From: Nymphaea colorata
Taxonomy: Eukaryota > Streptophyta > Magnoliopsida > Nymphaeales > Nymphaeaceae
Length of the DNA: 64,000 bases
Direction of reading: 5' to 3'
NCBI RefSeq assembly: GCF_008831285.2
Contig: NC_045147.1
Span: 19,532,581-19,596,580, forward strand
Shown here: positions 27,139-39,732 of the stretch, in pieces
Layout: the number at the start of each line of letters is the position of its first letter
Numbering within the stretch: position 1 is the stretch's first letter
Translations under genes and position numbers: made by a program
The notes under the pieces: model-generated
Databases searched by the model: none
Seen by the model: the letters and a program-made list of their open reading frames with translations, nothing else
Told to the model about the DNA's origin: nothing

Positions 27139-28284
27139 ATAAAGAAAGGACTGTTCTTAGCCTTACCCCCTGAGAGTACCGGATGTAAACATCTCTGTGA
27201 TGAAGTTGATGGTGCGGGAGGTGGTATCGATCCACGACGCGTAGAACTTGATGAGAGATTCGTGTTGGAGGGTGCTAAGTAGGTGCACCTCGGAGTAGAG
27301 CCGCTGAAGCTCTTCCGGCGACCTGAGAGCGTCCGTCAGTCTCACTTGATTCCATGCCACCTCCATTCCCGTGGCCTCGTCGAACGCCCTGTAACTGTTT
27401 GTTTTTTCCAATTGTCATAAATTTTTCCGGCAGACAAAGAGAAAAAGGCGGGATCTTAGTAACACAAAAGAGTAGATTTTTCGCCGGAGAACTTCAAGAA
27501 GCTCGCCAGAAATTTCAGGGAATAAAGAAACGGAAACGCTTACACAGTCTTGGTCGCGCCTTTGCCGAGAACATCGTTGAACTGCAGTGAATTAAAAAAT
27601 GTAATTGAATAACCAAAATAACGTTAACCATGCAAACTACAACATTGGAAAAATCACGCGCAGAGTTCGTGTTCATGTCTTTTCGGGAACCGTCAAAGGA
27701 TTTTATTGTCCTTCGGGGGCTGATTATTGCGCTCCAATGCCAGTTGACTTTCCTTCTCAACAGAAAGGAGTCTCAGTTTCCACCGATCTCCCGCTCAGGG
27801 GTATTATCGGTATAAAAAAGAACGGAGCCCAATAATTTCCTTTGGGCGAATGACAATAATGCCCCCATCTTTCTGTAGAGAGGGAAGTGGAGCGAAGAAA
27901 ACAATTTGCGAATTGGCCAAAAAGCCCCTCGCTCTACACTACGTCATCAGAAATTGACGCAATTACCCTTTAAATCCCGACAACTAGTTTTATTTTGTAA
28001 GATGATGGCAAAAAGAAAAAGAAGAGAACGCATGGTCTTAAGGGCACGGAAATTTAACGAATATTTAATTTAACGAATATTTAATTTAACGAGAAATTAA
28101 CAGGGGCAGTCCCTGTAAAGTTTTTTGTTTACAAAAAACGAACCAAGGGCATTTTTGTCATTGAAGGATAGAACGTGGAACTTACCCGCCCGTACCGACC
28201 CGTGGGGTCCGTCTCGGCGTAGCTAAGATCACCGCCACCGCCGCCTCCGGCACCACCGTCACAAAACCGCCTGGGGTTGAACAT
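22231..28284 (-). CDS. WNK: WNK (with-no-lysine) serine/threonine protein kinase
   Basis: Minus-strand exons, in order, are 28284-28186, 27581-27544, 27394-27167, 25090-24867, 24717-24560, 24332-23966, 23757-23395 and 22757-22231. They sum to 2004 nt, or 667 aa, with GT/AG borders and consistent phase. Kinase domain is about residues 30-285. The Gly-rich loop [12 protein letters not shown] carries the WNK lysine (K44). In strand 3, EVAWNQV has Asn61 where other kinases have the catalytic Lys, the WNK hallmark. HRDLKCDN is at 158-165 and DLG replaces DFG at 179-181. Activation-loop [12 protein letters not shown] follows, with Ser194 as the likely autophosphorylation site. An OSR1-C-like domain follows at about 355-430 ([14 protein letters not shown]). 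After an acidic stretch (DDDDYDD) comes the plant-WNK C-terminal block [29 protein letters not shown] suggests the AtWNK1/2/3/9 side of the family. Plant WNKs act in ion, osmotic and circadian signalling. Confidence 0.95.
24835..24861. repeat. (GCGAGA)n short tandem repeat at WNK intron 4 donor
   Basis: Four to five hexamer units lie within about 10 nt of the intron 4 splice donor (GTCTATCTCTCG on the minus strand). Confidence 0.85.
26155..26437. repeat. Direct tandem duplication of about 141 bp in WNK intron 3
   Basis: Both copies contain CTTTTGAAATAGTTTTGTTG, TTGTCGCCTGCTTCTATTTG and AACATGAACCTCAGGT in the same order, at an offset of 141-146 bp. They are joined by a short TA tract. Confidence 0.85.
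27098..27134. repeat. (TA)n microsatellite in WNK intron 3
   Basis: About 18 TA units beside the exon 3 donor of the WNK gene. Confidence 0.95.
28051..28092. repeat. Short tandem repeat in WNK intron 1
   Basis: AATTTAACGAATATTT occurs twice in tandem, with a partial third unit. Confidence 0.8.
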
Positions 28285-28930
28285 CGTGTTTCCACAGCGC
28301 GTCACCCGCCGGAGAAAATCAAGAATCGCCGGCAGCGAGCGAAAGCGAGAGGGGAGAACGAGAGATAGAGAGAGACGGTTAGAAAAAAGAGAGAAAGGGA
28401 AGAGGGGGAGGGAAGGTTAGCTTAATCGTTTTCCGGTGAGAGTTAAGGTAAGAAATAGCAGCAGCGGCAGGTGCTAGATTCGAGGTTTCCCCTCGTGGTT
28501 GTCGTAGGAGAAGAGGCCGAAGAAGAGCCAGAAGAGCCTTGTGTAGTGGACTCTTTGCATGATCGTCGCCAGCTCCACCACGCACCGCTGGAAGACGTAG
28601 TCGTTGATATACATCGCGAAATCAAATATGCGTCTCTATTTTTTTGGGCCGGAAGAAAGCGAGAAAGCCTGAACGGGATGTTCGCCTCCGCCTTCTCTCG
28701 TTCCTTTTTCTTCTGCGAAGACGAGAAGCGACGGCGAGGAGAAGGAGATCCGGTGATGGCGATCAATTAAGACCGGGCTCGAGAAGATCAGAGTCCCTGT
28801 ACTTGAAGAATCGACGGCCGGGTCGTTTCGTTACCATTTGCGACATGCGAGATCGTCTTGCGGTAGGATGCGGGACGGCCGGCGGCTTTGGGCTTCTGCA
28901 CGAGGAAGGAAGGCAAGTCTGAAATGGAAC
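28285..28930 (-). promoter_or_regulatory. WNK 5' leader and proximal promoter
   Basis: GC-rich DNA in AT-rich surroundings, with purine-rich tracts (28340-28415) close to the start codon and the 46-codon upstream ORF at 28614-28474. Longer open frames on both strands here overlap each other without domain signals and are probably leader composition effects. Confidence 0.5.
28474..28614 (-). CDS. Candidate upstream ORF (46 aa) in the WNK 5' leader
   Basis: On the minus strand, ATG at 28614 opens a 46-codon frame ending in TAG at 28474, 189 nt upstream of the WNK ATG. The peptide begins MYINDYVFQRCVVELATIMQ and contains a hydrophobic LFWLFFGLF near residues 27-35. Third codon positions are nearly all G or C through the first two thirds, as expected of selected coding sequence, whereas surrounding leader DNA has no such bias in this frame. 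I recognise no known peptide. Plants have conserved peptide uORFs that stall ribosomes and control the main ORF; this is a candidate, provided the transcript starts upstream of 28614. It could instead be a short exon spliced elsewhere. Confidence 0.5.
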   Translation of the reverse strand: MYINDYVFQRCVVELATIMQRVHYTRLFWLFFGLFSYDNHEGKPRI

Positions 28931-31900
28931 CGCAGCGAGGGACGGGGTGAGAAGAGGGCCGCTGATAAAGGGACGTGACAGATGCACAAAACTGCAGCGC
29001 CCTAGAAATTTTAATAAATTCAAAAAGAAAAATACACGAGAAATCCATTTGACGATTACGCCCCTTGACTTTGACTTTTGATTTTGGCGCGAAGGTGTGC
29101 CGCCCGGGCTTGGTCAAACCACGGCCCGGCTCGAGAGCTGGCAAAGTCAAATGCGAATTCCTTGTTCGTAGTCACTCTTGATAGAAATGAAATGATTATC
29201 GTGCGTATTTAATTTTCCTTTTATCTCAAATATGGCGCTTACTACTGTTTATGATCCAAAGACCTCACCATCAACAAATGAAATTGATATATTCAAATTT
29301 AGGTCATTTCAACGCAGAAAAAAACAAATGGAGCCGAAATAAATTCAATCAGGAGCCAAAATTCCAAAACCATGCGCTCGACCATTTATATCCCTAAAGT
29401 GAAACAAACCTTAGGAAAAATCATCAAAATTATAGTCATAGGAACAATTATGCATATCAACCGATTGGGTTTGGATCGAACCTAGCCTTCAAGTACCTTC
29501 TCTGTCGAAGTCGAGGGTCAGGTGGACCTGGTTTTGTGAAGAGGGTGCACCTTGGACTTTTTGACTCACATGAGGGTAATTTTGTCATTTAAAAATTCAC
29601 AAATTTTGTATATTGGTGGTAGTTGCTTTCTGCAGTTGAACAAAAAAAAATATGATATTAATATTTCCGACAAAAAATAAGAATGAAAGCCATAAAACAG
29701 AGCTATCTGTGGGCCCGGAGACATTTGATATCATTTTGGTTTTGGACTTTGCACGCGAGCACGACTCCCATCTCCATCTCCAATGAAAGATAAGTCAGCC
29801 GATGAAAATAACGGCAATTTAACGAGTGCACTAAATATCGACTTGAAAAACAAGGACAAAAAAAAAGAGAGAAATATTCGGGTCAGGTATGACGCGTTAT
29901 CTGAGTCCAGCTGGTTGGGTTTGACATGCTAAATTTAGATAGACAATCCAACATAATTTGATATAAAATTCCAGAGATAATTCTGATGTAACATGAAAAG
30001 GAAGTTAGTGGTCTATTTTGAAAAAAGAAACGGAAAGCCGAGTTTCTTGCAAATTGCAATGGTAGATCGGCTCACGTGGTTTTAAGGAGTTTTCTCTTGC
30101 TTTTAATGATTTAAATTGTCGTTTTATTTTTTTTTTAAGTAAAAAAAAAAAAGAAACAGACATATGTAGGGATCTGAGTAATGAGATCCCCGATCGGTTT
30201 TGGGTAATGAGATCCAATCCTTTTTAGAATATGAATTTGGATCTGAGTAGCATAAGGTCTGACGTTTAAACGAAATCAGATCTCAGTAACATATCTGCCT
30301 TGGAATTTGATACTGAATTCATATCCAGCTAGTAATCGGACCTAAATCTGTGTCATCAGCAGCTTGTATGATTGCCTACACTTTCCTTCATTTTTAAACA
30401 TGAAATGAGTGTAGTGGCCTACAAAAGACACCCATTAAACTATTCAAGCAACTTGCATAATCTTGGCAAAAAGTTGGCCCTCCAGAGAAAATTAAACAAT
30501 AAGTTTCTTTTTCAACATGCGGCGCGAAAAGCAATATTTTTTCTTGAAAACATTAAAGATGACAAGGCTGAGCCCGGATCTTGTTTAAAACATGGTTAAG
30601 CTAAGCTCAAGTTCATCAATTCTCGCGCTTAAAAGGAAAAGCAAAGCCCTTAAAGAACGGGAAACTATAAAAAAGAACTTGGCACCAAGAACTGCATCAA
30701 TTAATGGAAGAATCTTATCTTCTATGGCTCAAAATAAGCAGGTGCATGCCCTTCACATGCAGTTGCTTGCATTAATGGAGATTCACTTGCTTGCAGTGGA
30801 GATTGGCTTTCATTTCCTTCCAGTATTTTCCTAGATGTCTGTGTCCAAAGGCTGTACTTCGTGGGAGGCATGAAATGCTGGTGGAAAGTTCGCGCAGAGA
30901 AAAGGCATCATCAAATCTCCCTGTATCTAACAGTGTATCCCACTTGGGGCTCATCACGACAGGAGTGGAGTCAAATCTATGCAACTCTAGAACCACTTCT
31001 GCCAATAAGAAATTACTTGATTTTCAAGAAAAAAAGTTAAAATCTAAAAGAGAAACAGTACGTTTTCATGATCTTTCTTTTAAATCTTTTGCGATTCAAA
31101 AGTTCAACATTATCAATGATTTTCCAAAAAATCTTCCCCAGAAAGCAACTTCAGAAAAAAAAATATATGTGGTGCCGATTTTCTTTGTCAAAGATAATGC
31201 TGATAAACAACTTTTGTGACTGCTGTCAAGAAAATAAAGATTAACGTCTCCTTTAGATCTTTCTGGGGTTTTTCTAAAAGGACTTTGTCGTCATTGCTTA
31301 GATATACAACACTCAGCCTGGCCCCAAAAATTCGTTTTGTTTAATAAACAGTGAGTGAAGGACAAACCACACAAAGTGCTGCAGAAACACACACACCCAC
31401 ACACTGCATGCAGTCTCTGCACAAACATACAAACGGTCATGAAATATATAATAAGATAAACTTGATTTTTCTTGTACCAATCGGTTCTCAAGTTGAGAAA
31501 TTGTGTGTGTGTATATATATATATATAATGTATTAATTTATATTTGCTGATGGATGTTGAAGTCCTGGAGCCCTCCAAGATTATAGAAAATGCTTCCATA
31601 ATTCTGTAAGATTCCAAGGATGGATTTTTCTTTTTTCTTCGTATTGAGGTGCGTTTTCCCCCTTCCTCCATTGCCATCAGTTTCTTTACAATGATGGTGG
31701 TTTTAATATAAATCAATCCTTTCTGTCAACTTCCAACAACTTCACTTGGGCAATTCAATAATGGGTTGACAATGAAATGAACAATTTCCTTCTCATCTTT
31801 TTTGGTCCAACTGTAATCTATCATCATTTTCTCCGCACTATATTTGCAACTAGTCCTTGTAATTCTCGTGCTTTCTAATTTCTGCGGCCCCCATCCATTC

Positions 31901-32339
31901 TGTGGTCGACGAGGTGCAGGTGCTATCTGTGGTGTGTCCATCTTCTGCTAGGTTTCTTTGCTTTTCTTTTTTTTATCTTGATGAATCATGACAAGTTTGA
32001 TTTTGGGCAGTATTTTAACAGACCAGTTGGTGATCCAAATTGACAATTAAGAAGTATTTGTCACATAACATTCTTGTTTTCTTGTAGTTCTTGCAAACAT
32101 AACAAGCTACCCTTAAGGCCCATTTCGTTGATTGTTTGAGTTTCTGGTTATGTCATATGGAAGAAACGACTGCATCTGCTGTTCCTGTTGCTTGCATCAC
32201 TCAAATTATTTGATTAAATTGTTAGGCGCTATTGCATCTTATTTTTCTCTCTTTTGTTTTTGTCTTTTTTTTTTTTGGTTAAATTTGTTCATACTTGTGT
32301 TCCTCCCTTCTGAAAACCATGGGCTGCCCATTAAATAGT
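28931..32339. other. AT-rich intergenic DNA
   Basis: No convincing gene. It contains poly(A/T) runs, a cluster of diverged GGATCTGAGTAATGAGATCC-like repeats (30165-30290) and a short TA tract (about 31510-31526). Open frames such as that at 30791-31216 lack any family resemblance or splice support. Confidence 0.45.
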
Positions 32340-32570
32340 TTATGTAATGGCCGTTCCTTGGAGCCTTACACTTGTCGTCCTCGCTTCGAATCCTGCGAAA
32401 CAGGCATGCACTCGCTGTTTTATTTGAAAAAGGTCGCATTCCGGGTACAAGACGGGTTGGGTTGGGCACAAGTACCAGACCCGTGCGTCCTTCACGAATA
32501 TTTGCTTGTAATTAAATTAGCTCGGTCGGACATGGTACGGGGCTTGTTCAAATTCCGATCCAGCCTCCAG
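32340..32570 (+). mobile_element. Possible tRNA-derived SINE remnant
   Basis: GCTTCGAATCCTGCG (about 32382-32396) is close to the RNA polymerase III B box, with an A-box-like TGGCCGTTCCTTGG about 37 bp before it. A second tRNA-like module follows: TAGCTCGGTCGG (about 32517-32528), close to the A-box consensus, then GTTCAAATTCC. No terminal repeat or target duplication was fixed, so this is a weak call. Confidence 0.3.
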
Positions 32571-35500
32571 GTGTCTGGATGTCTATGCATTCTGTATGCT
32601 GAAATATGACAGCAAAAAAATTTTAATCAACTTCTACAAATCCAGCTATGGAGGACGCATTTTATCATTGTTTACTTGTTACGCGCAGTTGAGATAGATG
32701 TGGAGTGCGTGGATCATTCTTTTCAAATCCTTATAAACATTTATTCATCAGTTCAATGGAGCAGAACAAGTATTGTTTTTAGCAAAAAGTCAATCATGGA
32801 GATTGGATTTGTATAATTATTTTTGAAAATTTCATATAAATATGCCATGAATACTGTTGTCTTACCAATATCGGCTTTGAGAAGATTAATTGTTGTTCTG
32901 TTACCATGCATATACTTTATAAGGAATTGATGCAAGGTGCATAATTGATGATAATACCCGGTTTTATTACTATTTCATTCTATCGGTCATGATCACAATG
33001 TTCGCAAGAGATCACAATTTTATGCATAGATCTCTCACAATTACTATTTCATTTTTTTAGGATAAATGGTCAATAGAAAAATAAGAAGAAAAAGTTCTAA
33101 AATATTGTATTTCCGTTCTTTCCTTGTTTCTCTCAACCATTTTCTTATAAAATGAATGGTCAAGATTACTCATTATGTACCTAACACCTAAGGATCAGGT
33201 GTATATATATATATATATATACTAGACGAATGGTGCCATACCTAGGTGGGCATTTCCCATGTTATCGCCTTTGATCAGCCTCTTTGATTTCATACGGTAG
33301 ATGCATGCGTGGGAAGACATTAATATCACCAACCTGATCTTGACGTTTATTAACTCGAAATGATACAAGTAGAGTGAGAAAAGAGTGCACGAAAAGGATC
33401 TCCCTGCCAATCGATGCCCTTATCTTGCCAACGCTATGAAATCAGTTTGGGCAAACCTATTGGTTTGCTCGCGGATCATACAGCATGGTCAAGCGACGTA
33501 CATCGGACCCATTTTCCCTTTTATTATTACGAATTAAAACTAGTTTAAAACACTTTAATTGATTTGAAAAATAGAAAGTAAATGCATGTATGGGCCAGTG
33601 TCATCAATAGAGTGGTGCACGCCGGCATTGAAAATCAAGGACAGGCAAGCCTTCGTCGGGACGATCACCGATGGGGGTTTGATCTGTGAACGTTATATCA
33701 ATAGGCACACGTCTCTCCAAACTCGAAAGTGGACCCGACTCTTGAATTAATTCCGTTTCAAACATGACCTACAGACACATGTCATCTGTGTCCAGACCCC
33801 GATGCTGTATTCCTTCTTCTGGAACCTCTTATCAGACCAAGAACTCGAGAGTTGGCTTCATAAGGCGGTATGCAGCGCATCTTAATGCAAACAAGGACAC
33901 ATAGTACGCAACTGGCAGGAAATAGGAGAGGTTTGATTGTGCGAGAATAACAAGCTCGTGCACCTTTTGGCCGCACAAATTTATTTTTAGATTGAAAATT
34001 GTGAAAAATCTTTCAAGGACTTATAAAAAGGACTCTTAAGTAGTTTCTCGTCTTTGTTCCTACACTTTTTGCGTTAGAACTAAATCTGAGTAGATTGGGA
34101 TTTCATTAGGTCAAGTAATTTCACTGAGCTTACAAGAAAAGCAAATCATAGGAAGAACATTGTGTTCTTACATAACATGTTTGAAGAGTACTATGTTTTT
34201 ATTTTCAAATATATGATGCCACATATTGTTCTTGGATCTAACAATCAAACACTAGACATAATTTCAATTAAACAGATGATGGCTTTGAAACAAGAAATTT
34301 GGGAACATATGGGTTCCGAAAATACAAGTTCTTATCATACGCCCTAAGAAACTCAAACACAAGCCACGAGACAGCCGAAGAACCACCCATTCAGGCGTTC
34401 CAATTAACTACACATGGAACGTGTTCAATTTCACCCGTTACCATCCTCTCAAAGACCTCCAACTCCTAACTGCATCTTAGTAATGAAACACAGATCCCAA
34501 GTTAACCTACATTGATTTGGCAGCTTAAACAGCTGTGCAAATGAAGCCTTGGACTCTGGAACTGAATATCTAAGCGTTTATCTTCGTTTTAATTTCCCAA
34601 GAGATTTATATCAAGGTGTCAATCCCAAAGAGATATGACACTAGAAATGACATTCACGTTAGCGTCCTTGCATGTGGATCATAATACACGGCAGCTCTTG
34701 CCGAAAGTTTCTATGAAATTCAAACTACAGGTGTTGATAATTGGATGATAAGAGAGAAGTTTGCATTATCCAATTACATTTCGATCCCAACTGGGGAAGC
34801 ATTTAAGAGACTTGATCATAACACTCGAAGTTGGGAAAAGTATGACGTTGAGCCATTCAGAATGTCAAATTACATTCATGGCGGGCCTTTTCTACATGTT
34901 GACGTAGATTCCAAAGTCAGTCTATTGTACAGGTTAATATTTATTGTATACACATTCAAATAAGAACGGTTGCGTATTCAATGAGATAGCTGTTATGGAA
35001 ATGAATTGGTCAAGAGGGATATATATATATCAATGTCAAATATGTAACGATTTTTTTTTTTTCTTTTGTAAGTGAAGAAAAGAAACCTGTCAAAGAATCC
35101 TCTTGAAAGCAACGGTAGGTCATTCATGACTGTCTCCAGATGTACGCCCAGTCATCTCTACGTAACGAATGATTTCATGAAAAACTTCCATGGTCCACAC
35201 GGCCAACCCTTTTGCTTTGTTCACAATGACATTTGAAAAATTTGTGTACATTAATCACTTTTTACGTTATCTGTTTTACTGGATGCTTACGTAGTCGATT
35301 TTGAATTGAGTGAAAGTATATACGGTATCCGAATTTGAATTCACAATCCTTAATCTTATGTGAATCCATTAAGTTTTAAATTCAGAACCGAACCTACATC
35401 CAACTTTTAAGCGGAATCCAAACCCAACAAAATACGTTAAGGACTGAATTCTAAAATGGATGGATACTAGACATCATATATTCATTGATGATTAAATCTA

Positions 35501-38500
35501 AACATGAATCCAGTCCAAATATGATACACTATTTAAATTCAAGTTCATATATAGTTATCTTAATCAGCTGATGTTAACGGTTTTTTTTTTCCATGTCAAT
35601 ATTTCAAAAGCAGTTTAGTAGGATGGTCAGTCTGAATTGGATTTATTGACATCATTATCTACCATGCTCCCATATATAATTTCTTTATAAAGGGGCACAA
35701 ATGACACATATTTCTTATAAAAAAATGAGTGGCATACATGATATGTTCAATTTTCTGGTGACTGCCATTGCACCCCTACAATACAAGAAAGGATAGTCGA
35801 TCATGCCTTGAGTTGAAGTTGAACTTATATTCACATGGTACGACGCTGAAACCTCTCTTCCTTGCATATACATAATAGAGTTACACTACAGCACTTTAGA
35901 TTTTGATCTAAAGTGTAACTTAAATTCAACGTAAAATACTGATACAGGTTTAAAAATAAATCCATTTTATATGTTCTTGTCACCGTGTGAATTGAGTCGA
36001 TGACCCGCAATTTATGTGCACATAGTTACATAGTTTATATGTTGGACGTCTCCGCTTTCATTGACACGTACACGACGGTCATTGTTTTGTGTAAAAGAAA
36101 AGAAAAGACTACCTCAACCCCGATATTGATAAAAACTTAAATGGTCCAGTATTATTCCATGAAAGCTCTTCACCAGCTTAGTCCTTTTGCTGAATATTTA
36201 CTGTCCAAGGACCATTGAGCATCTTGCGTGCGGTAACATTGCATTATGCGGAAATGAAACAGCTTAATCATTCTTTATGTGATGTGAATACTGGCAAGCT
36301 TCAGATAGGAGGAGTAAACTTGCAACATATGTTTTCTTAACTTATCGGATTCGAGATTTTAACTGCAGAAATGTAAGAATCCGAACCTGTTCTAGGTTTT
36401 GTAAGTCCTGAAAAGTTTCTTTCTTCTACTTAGAAGAGCCCATGGATAGGCTGTACACGAGCCCCGTTGAGTTCAACTTGACTCATATATCGATTGGATT
36501 TATCTAAAAGTGAGGTGGCTTTTCATTCCGAGGCAGCTCTTTGAAAGTTTCCCAAAATCGTGCCATGATTTGCTATTTACCTAAAAGTTAGGTGGCTTTT
36601 ATAGTTTTTCCAAGACAAATACTGGGAGAGGACAAGGGCTTAATAAAACTTGCATGACTTCCCACACAGCCGGACGTATTGGTCTTTCAATTTAATTTGT
36701 TTCATATCTAATCACTTGATAACAAATTTTTTTTTGAAAAAAAGTACATGACATGCTCAACTTTTGAGGTTCAACAAAAACAAAACTAAGTTTGAAGTTG
36801 TTATAATCAATAGAATAACCTAAAGTCTTAAACAAGTTCACCTTATACCACCAAAAGTTGAGCTTGTTTCATGAGTCTTAATTTAAATAGATCAATTTAC
36901 ATTCACTCAATATGCTTAACTCATAATGATAATCGCTGCCACTTTATTAAAATTATTGACCCCCACACGCAGATTCTGATAACATTCCCCACCATCTATT
37001 GCTTAGTGGTCTTCATTTGAGTTTGGTTCTACCAATCCCGCCACATATGGCTGCAGAAAAGAAGGGTTGTTCTAAAAAATGTAAAGTAACTTTCCTGCTA
37101 CCAAATGCCCTCTTAACGGTAGGGTTGTGTAGGTTTGTTGGAAGGAAATTCAGTTAATGAATCTGCCCAAATATTGGATCAGATTAACGTTGCATAAAAT
37201 CACAGTAGCATAGAATCAGGTTGGGATTGATCAAAACTTAATAAAGAGGACTTGGCTGGACTCGCTTTCCGAAAAATGGCGCCAACCACGTGTCATCAAA
37301 GCATTGGGATGCCTGACCTCAGCCGACCAACTTGGTAATAGTGTAAATAATCTACATGAACCTAACTAATTCTTATTGATTTTATCTATTTTTTAATTAA
37401 TAAGTGTTAAAACCTTTGTAACCTTGGGTCCAATTACTGAATCAGGGGAACAGGACCACAACCAGATGCAGCTTGAACAAGCGGAATCGATTTCGGCAAA
37501 GAACGCAACCTACACGGAAAACTCAACTGCGAAAGGAGGGCGGTGCAACTGGATGTGAATTTGCAACATCCCCCCAGATCGGATCTGCTTCGTTATCGTA
37601 AAATTTTGAATGAAAAAGAAATGCAATATTACCGTATCCAATAAAAGGACTTACAGTTAGCGTCGTCGTCCGATAAGGCCCATGCCTTTGGGCTTCCGAT
37701 TGATGAACTGTATTCCCACCGCCATCTCCATGAACCCTTGCCTCATTGAGAACGTTGGGGCAACTCGTCTGATCTAGCGGAATAAAATTTTAGGTTGTTA
37801 ACAGATCTGTTAAAAAATTTCAGGACAAACATACAAAATATATCCCGGTTGAATAATTGAAAACGCAATCAAATAATTTGAATACAGAAGTGTAGTATAT
37901 GAATCCATCAGCCTGCCCATGAATCAGAATCAGTCCCAACGTTTGACGAATTTAAGGTAAAGACTAAAGAACAAGTGAGCAAAGAATAGATACATAACGA
38001 AAAAAAAGAAGCTGTAGAGGAAATAGCATAGCACTTCATCATCAACACAAGAACATTTAACTCTGGAAGGATAGAGCACATCTATCAAGGAGAAACGTTT
38101 TGTTGAGATGCCCTTTTCTTGCCAATTCTGCATATTTTAAGGGGCCGATCAGGCTGTTGTTTGTCAGAAACCTACAGTGAATGTATTGTTGCCTGTGACC
38201 TTGTTTACATGCCAACTACTAGTCAGAAAAGAAAAACGATAGTTACACACTTACAAGTACTTTAGTTGTCCAGATAGCCGTGCAATACACTGACCATAAG
38301 ATTATAGTGCACATTTCAATGCAATGGGAAACACAGTTTCACAGAAAAAAAGTGGATATTTAACTCGATGTGTTTTTAAGGTAGTCATTTTGCCTATGTC
38401 AGGCAAATTTTGAACTGGTTCCACTTATGCCACTAATCATCCTGCAAATGATGGGAAGGCAAATTCATGAATTTTGCAATACCTCTACCATAAATAACAG

Positions 38501-38580
38501 CAAAGGATGGATTAACTTGGTCACAGAACATACGACTTTGAACGTCAGAGGGTTTGGCCTCGAAAGAATAGTGCGTCGAC
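32571..38580. other. AT-rich intergenic DNA
   Basis: No gene family was recognised on either strand. Short TA tracts occur near 33200-33220. A small open frame at about 34748-34960 (MIREKFALSNYISIPTGEAF) has fairly protein-like composition but no known relatives. Diverged AT-rich repeats built on GAATTTGAATTC-like words lie at 35320-35540. Confidence 0.45.
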
Positions 38581-38909
38581 TTTCACTGGGAAACGCTTTT
38601 GTTAACCATTAATACAGAAGCAACAAAACTTACATAATATTTAACTTTGTCCACTTCGCATAAATTCAGGAACTTTTCCCAAAAATTCATTGTCACTTAT
38701 CCTACTGAAATGGGAACAAATTTTCAGGCAATCCATTTTTCGAATTTCACTGGGAAAAACTTTTGTTAACCACTAATACAAAAGCAACAGAACTTACATA
38801 ATATTTAGCTTTGTGCACTTCGCATATATTCAGGAACTTTTCCCGAAAATGCATTGTCACTTATTCTACTCAAATGGGAACAAATTTTCAGGCAATCCAT
38901 TTTTCCATT
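38581..38909. repeat. Tandem duplication, 164-bp period
   Basis: Copies at 38581-38744 and 38745-38909 share TTTCACTGGGAAA, CAGGAACTTTTCCC and TTTTCAGGCAATCCATTTTT in order and differ at roughly one base in ten. Confidence 0.9.
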
Positions 38910-39254
38910 AGTAATGCGATCAAAGCAGTTGATGCTGAATCTAATTCAATGTTTCGGTATGATTTATAATGATGTTCTCTTTTTGTTTTTTTGGTGGTGT
39001 TAAAATAACACATCCTGCATGCATTGCAAGCATTTGCTTCAACAAATTTGTTTTGTGGAAGTAACGTAATGCAAAAACAGTGAGTGGCGTTCATGCACCG
39101 CATTTACAGTAAGCACAAGCTTTAACCATTTCAGCTATTTCACACTGTACAACATCTTTAATGTCAGGCTTTTAAGAACATTCAACATGGAAATGCTTCT
39201 TGCAAATGCAAACTATCATCATTCCGTGAAACCAAATTTAAAACTTCAAAAAAA

Positions 39255-39589
39255 GTTGTAACCTTTGTCACATGGCTGCTGCTGTAAAGGCAGTACCCGT
39301 ACCAGTCAGGTACAACACCGGTACTGGTACTGTCCCGAGTACCTCTTGGGTACTGGTTAAACAGTATCGGGTACGGTCAACATACCCAGGACCGTATCCG
39401 TTCGATTTAGGACTCGATCATAGTTGACTGAGTCCTTTCCTATTCAAAATTTAAAATTTCAGCTTTGTTCTTTACACCATTTACACTTAGGAAACACATA
39501 CAAAGCTGTGTTTTCGTATTTTTTTCAATAGTTTCTTCTTTAGAAACTATAATTTTTGAATCATGAATGCGTTATTTTGTTTAAATTCT

Positions 39590-39642
<53 letters not shown>

Positions 39643-39732
39643 CCCATACCCAAGTTTTTTTAAAATAGTCCGAACCAGTACCCGTACCAGTATCCGTACC
39701 AGCACCCGTACCTATGTGACATAGGTTATAAC
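39255..39732. mobile_element. MITE-like element with inverted ends and GTACC repeats
   Basis: The left end GTTGTAACCTTTGTCACATG and the right end (reverse-complemented GTTATAACCTATGTCACATA) match except at two or three positions, enclosing 478 bp. Inside are repeated CCGTACCAGTA-type words at both sides and a TA microsatellite (about 39593-39640). No coding capacity and no certain target duplication were found, so the superfamily is undecided. Confidence 0.55.

Larger units (their letters stand above)
25091..27166 (-). other. WNK intron 3, repeat-rich
   Basis: 2.08-kb intron between CAGGGG/GTAAGG and ATCAG/GTATCG. It holds TA microsatellites (26109-26157, 27098-27134) and a direct duplication (about 26155-26291 and 26296-26437). 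One TA tract lies only about 30 bp from the donor. A + strand open frame at 25773-26027 (beginning [12 protein letters not shown]) has no family I recognise and is antisense within the intron. Confidence 0.75.

Noticed and set aside
28443-28770. Overlapping 99- and 107-codon frames on opposite strands in the WNK leader
   Set aside because: Composition-driven frames over the leader. The 46-codon minus-strand ORF in a different frame has much better codon character.
30372-31219. Series of + strand frames suggesting a small gene
   Set aside because: No family resemblance, AT-driven Lys and Asn content, no supporting splice structure.
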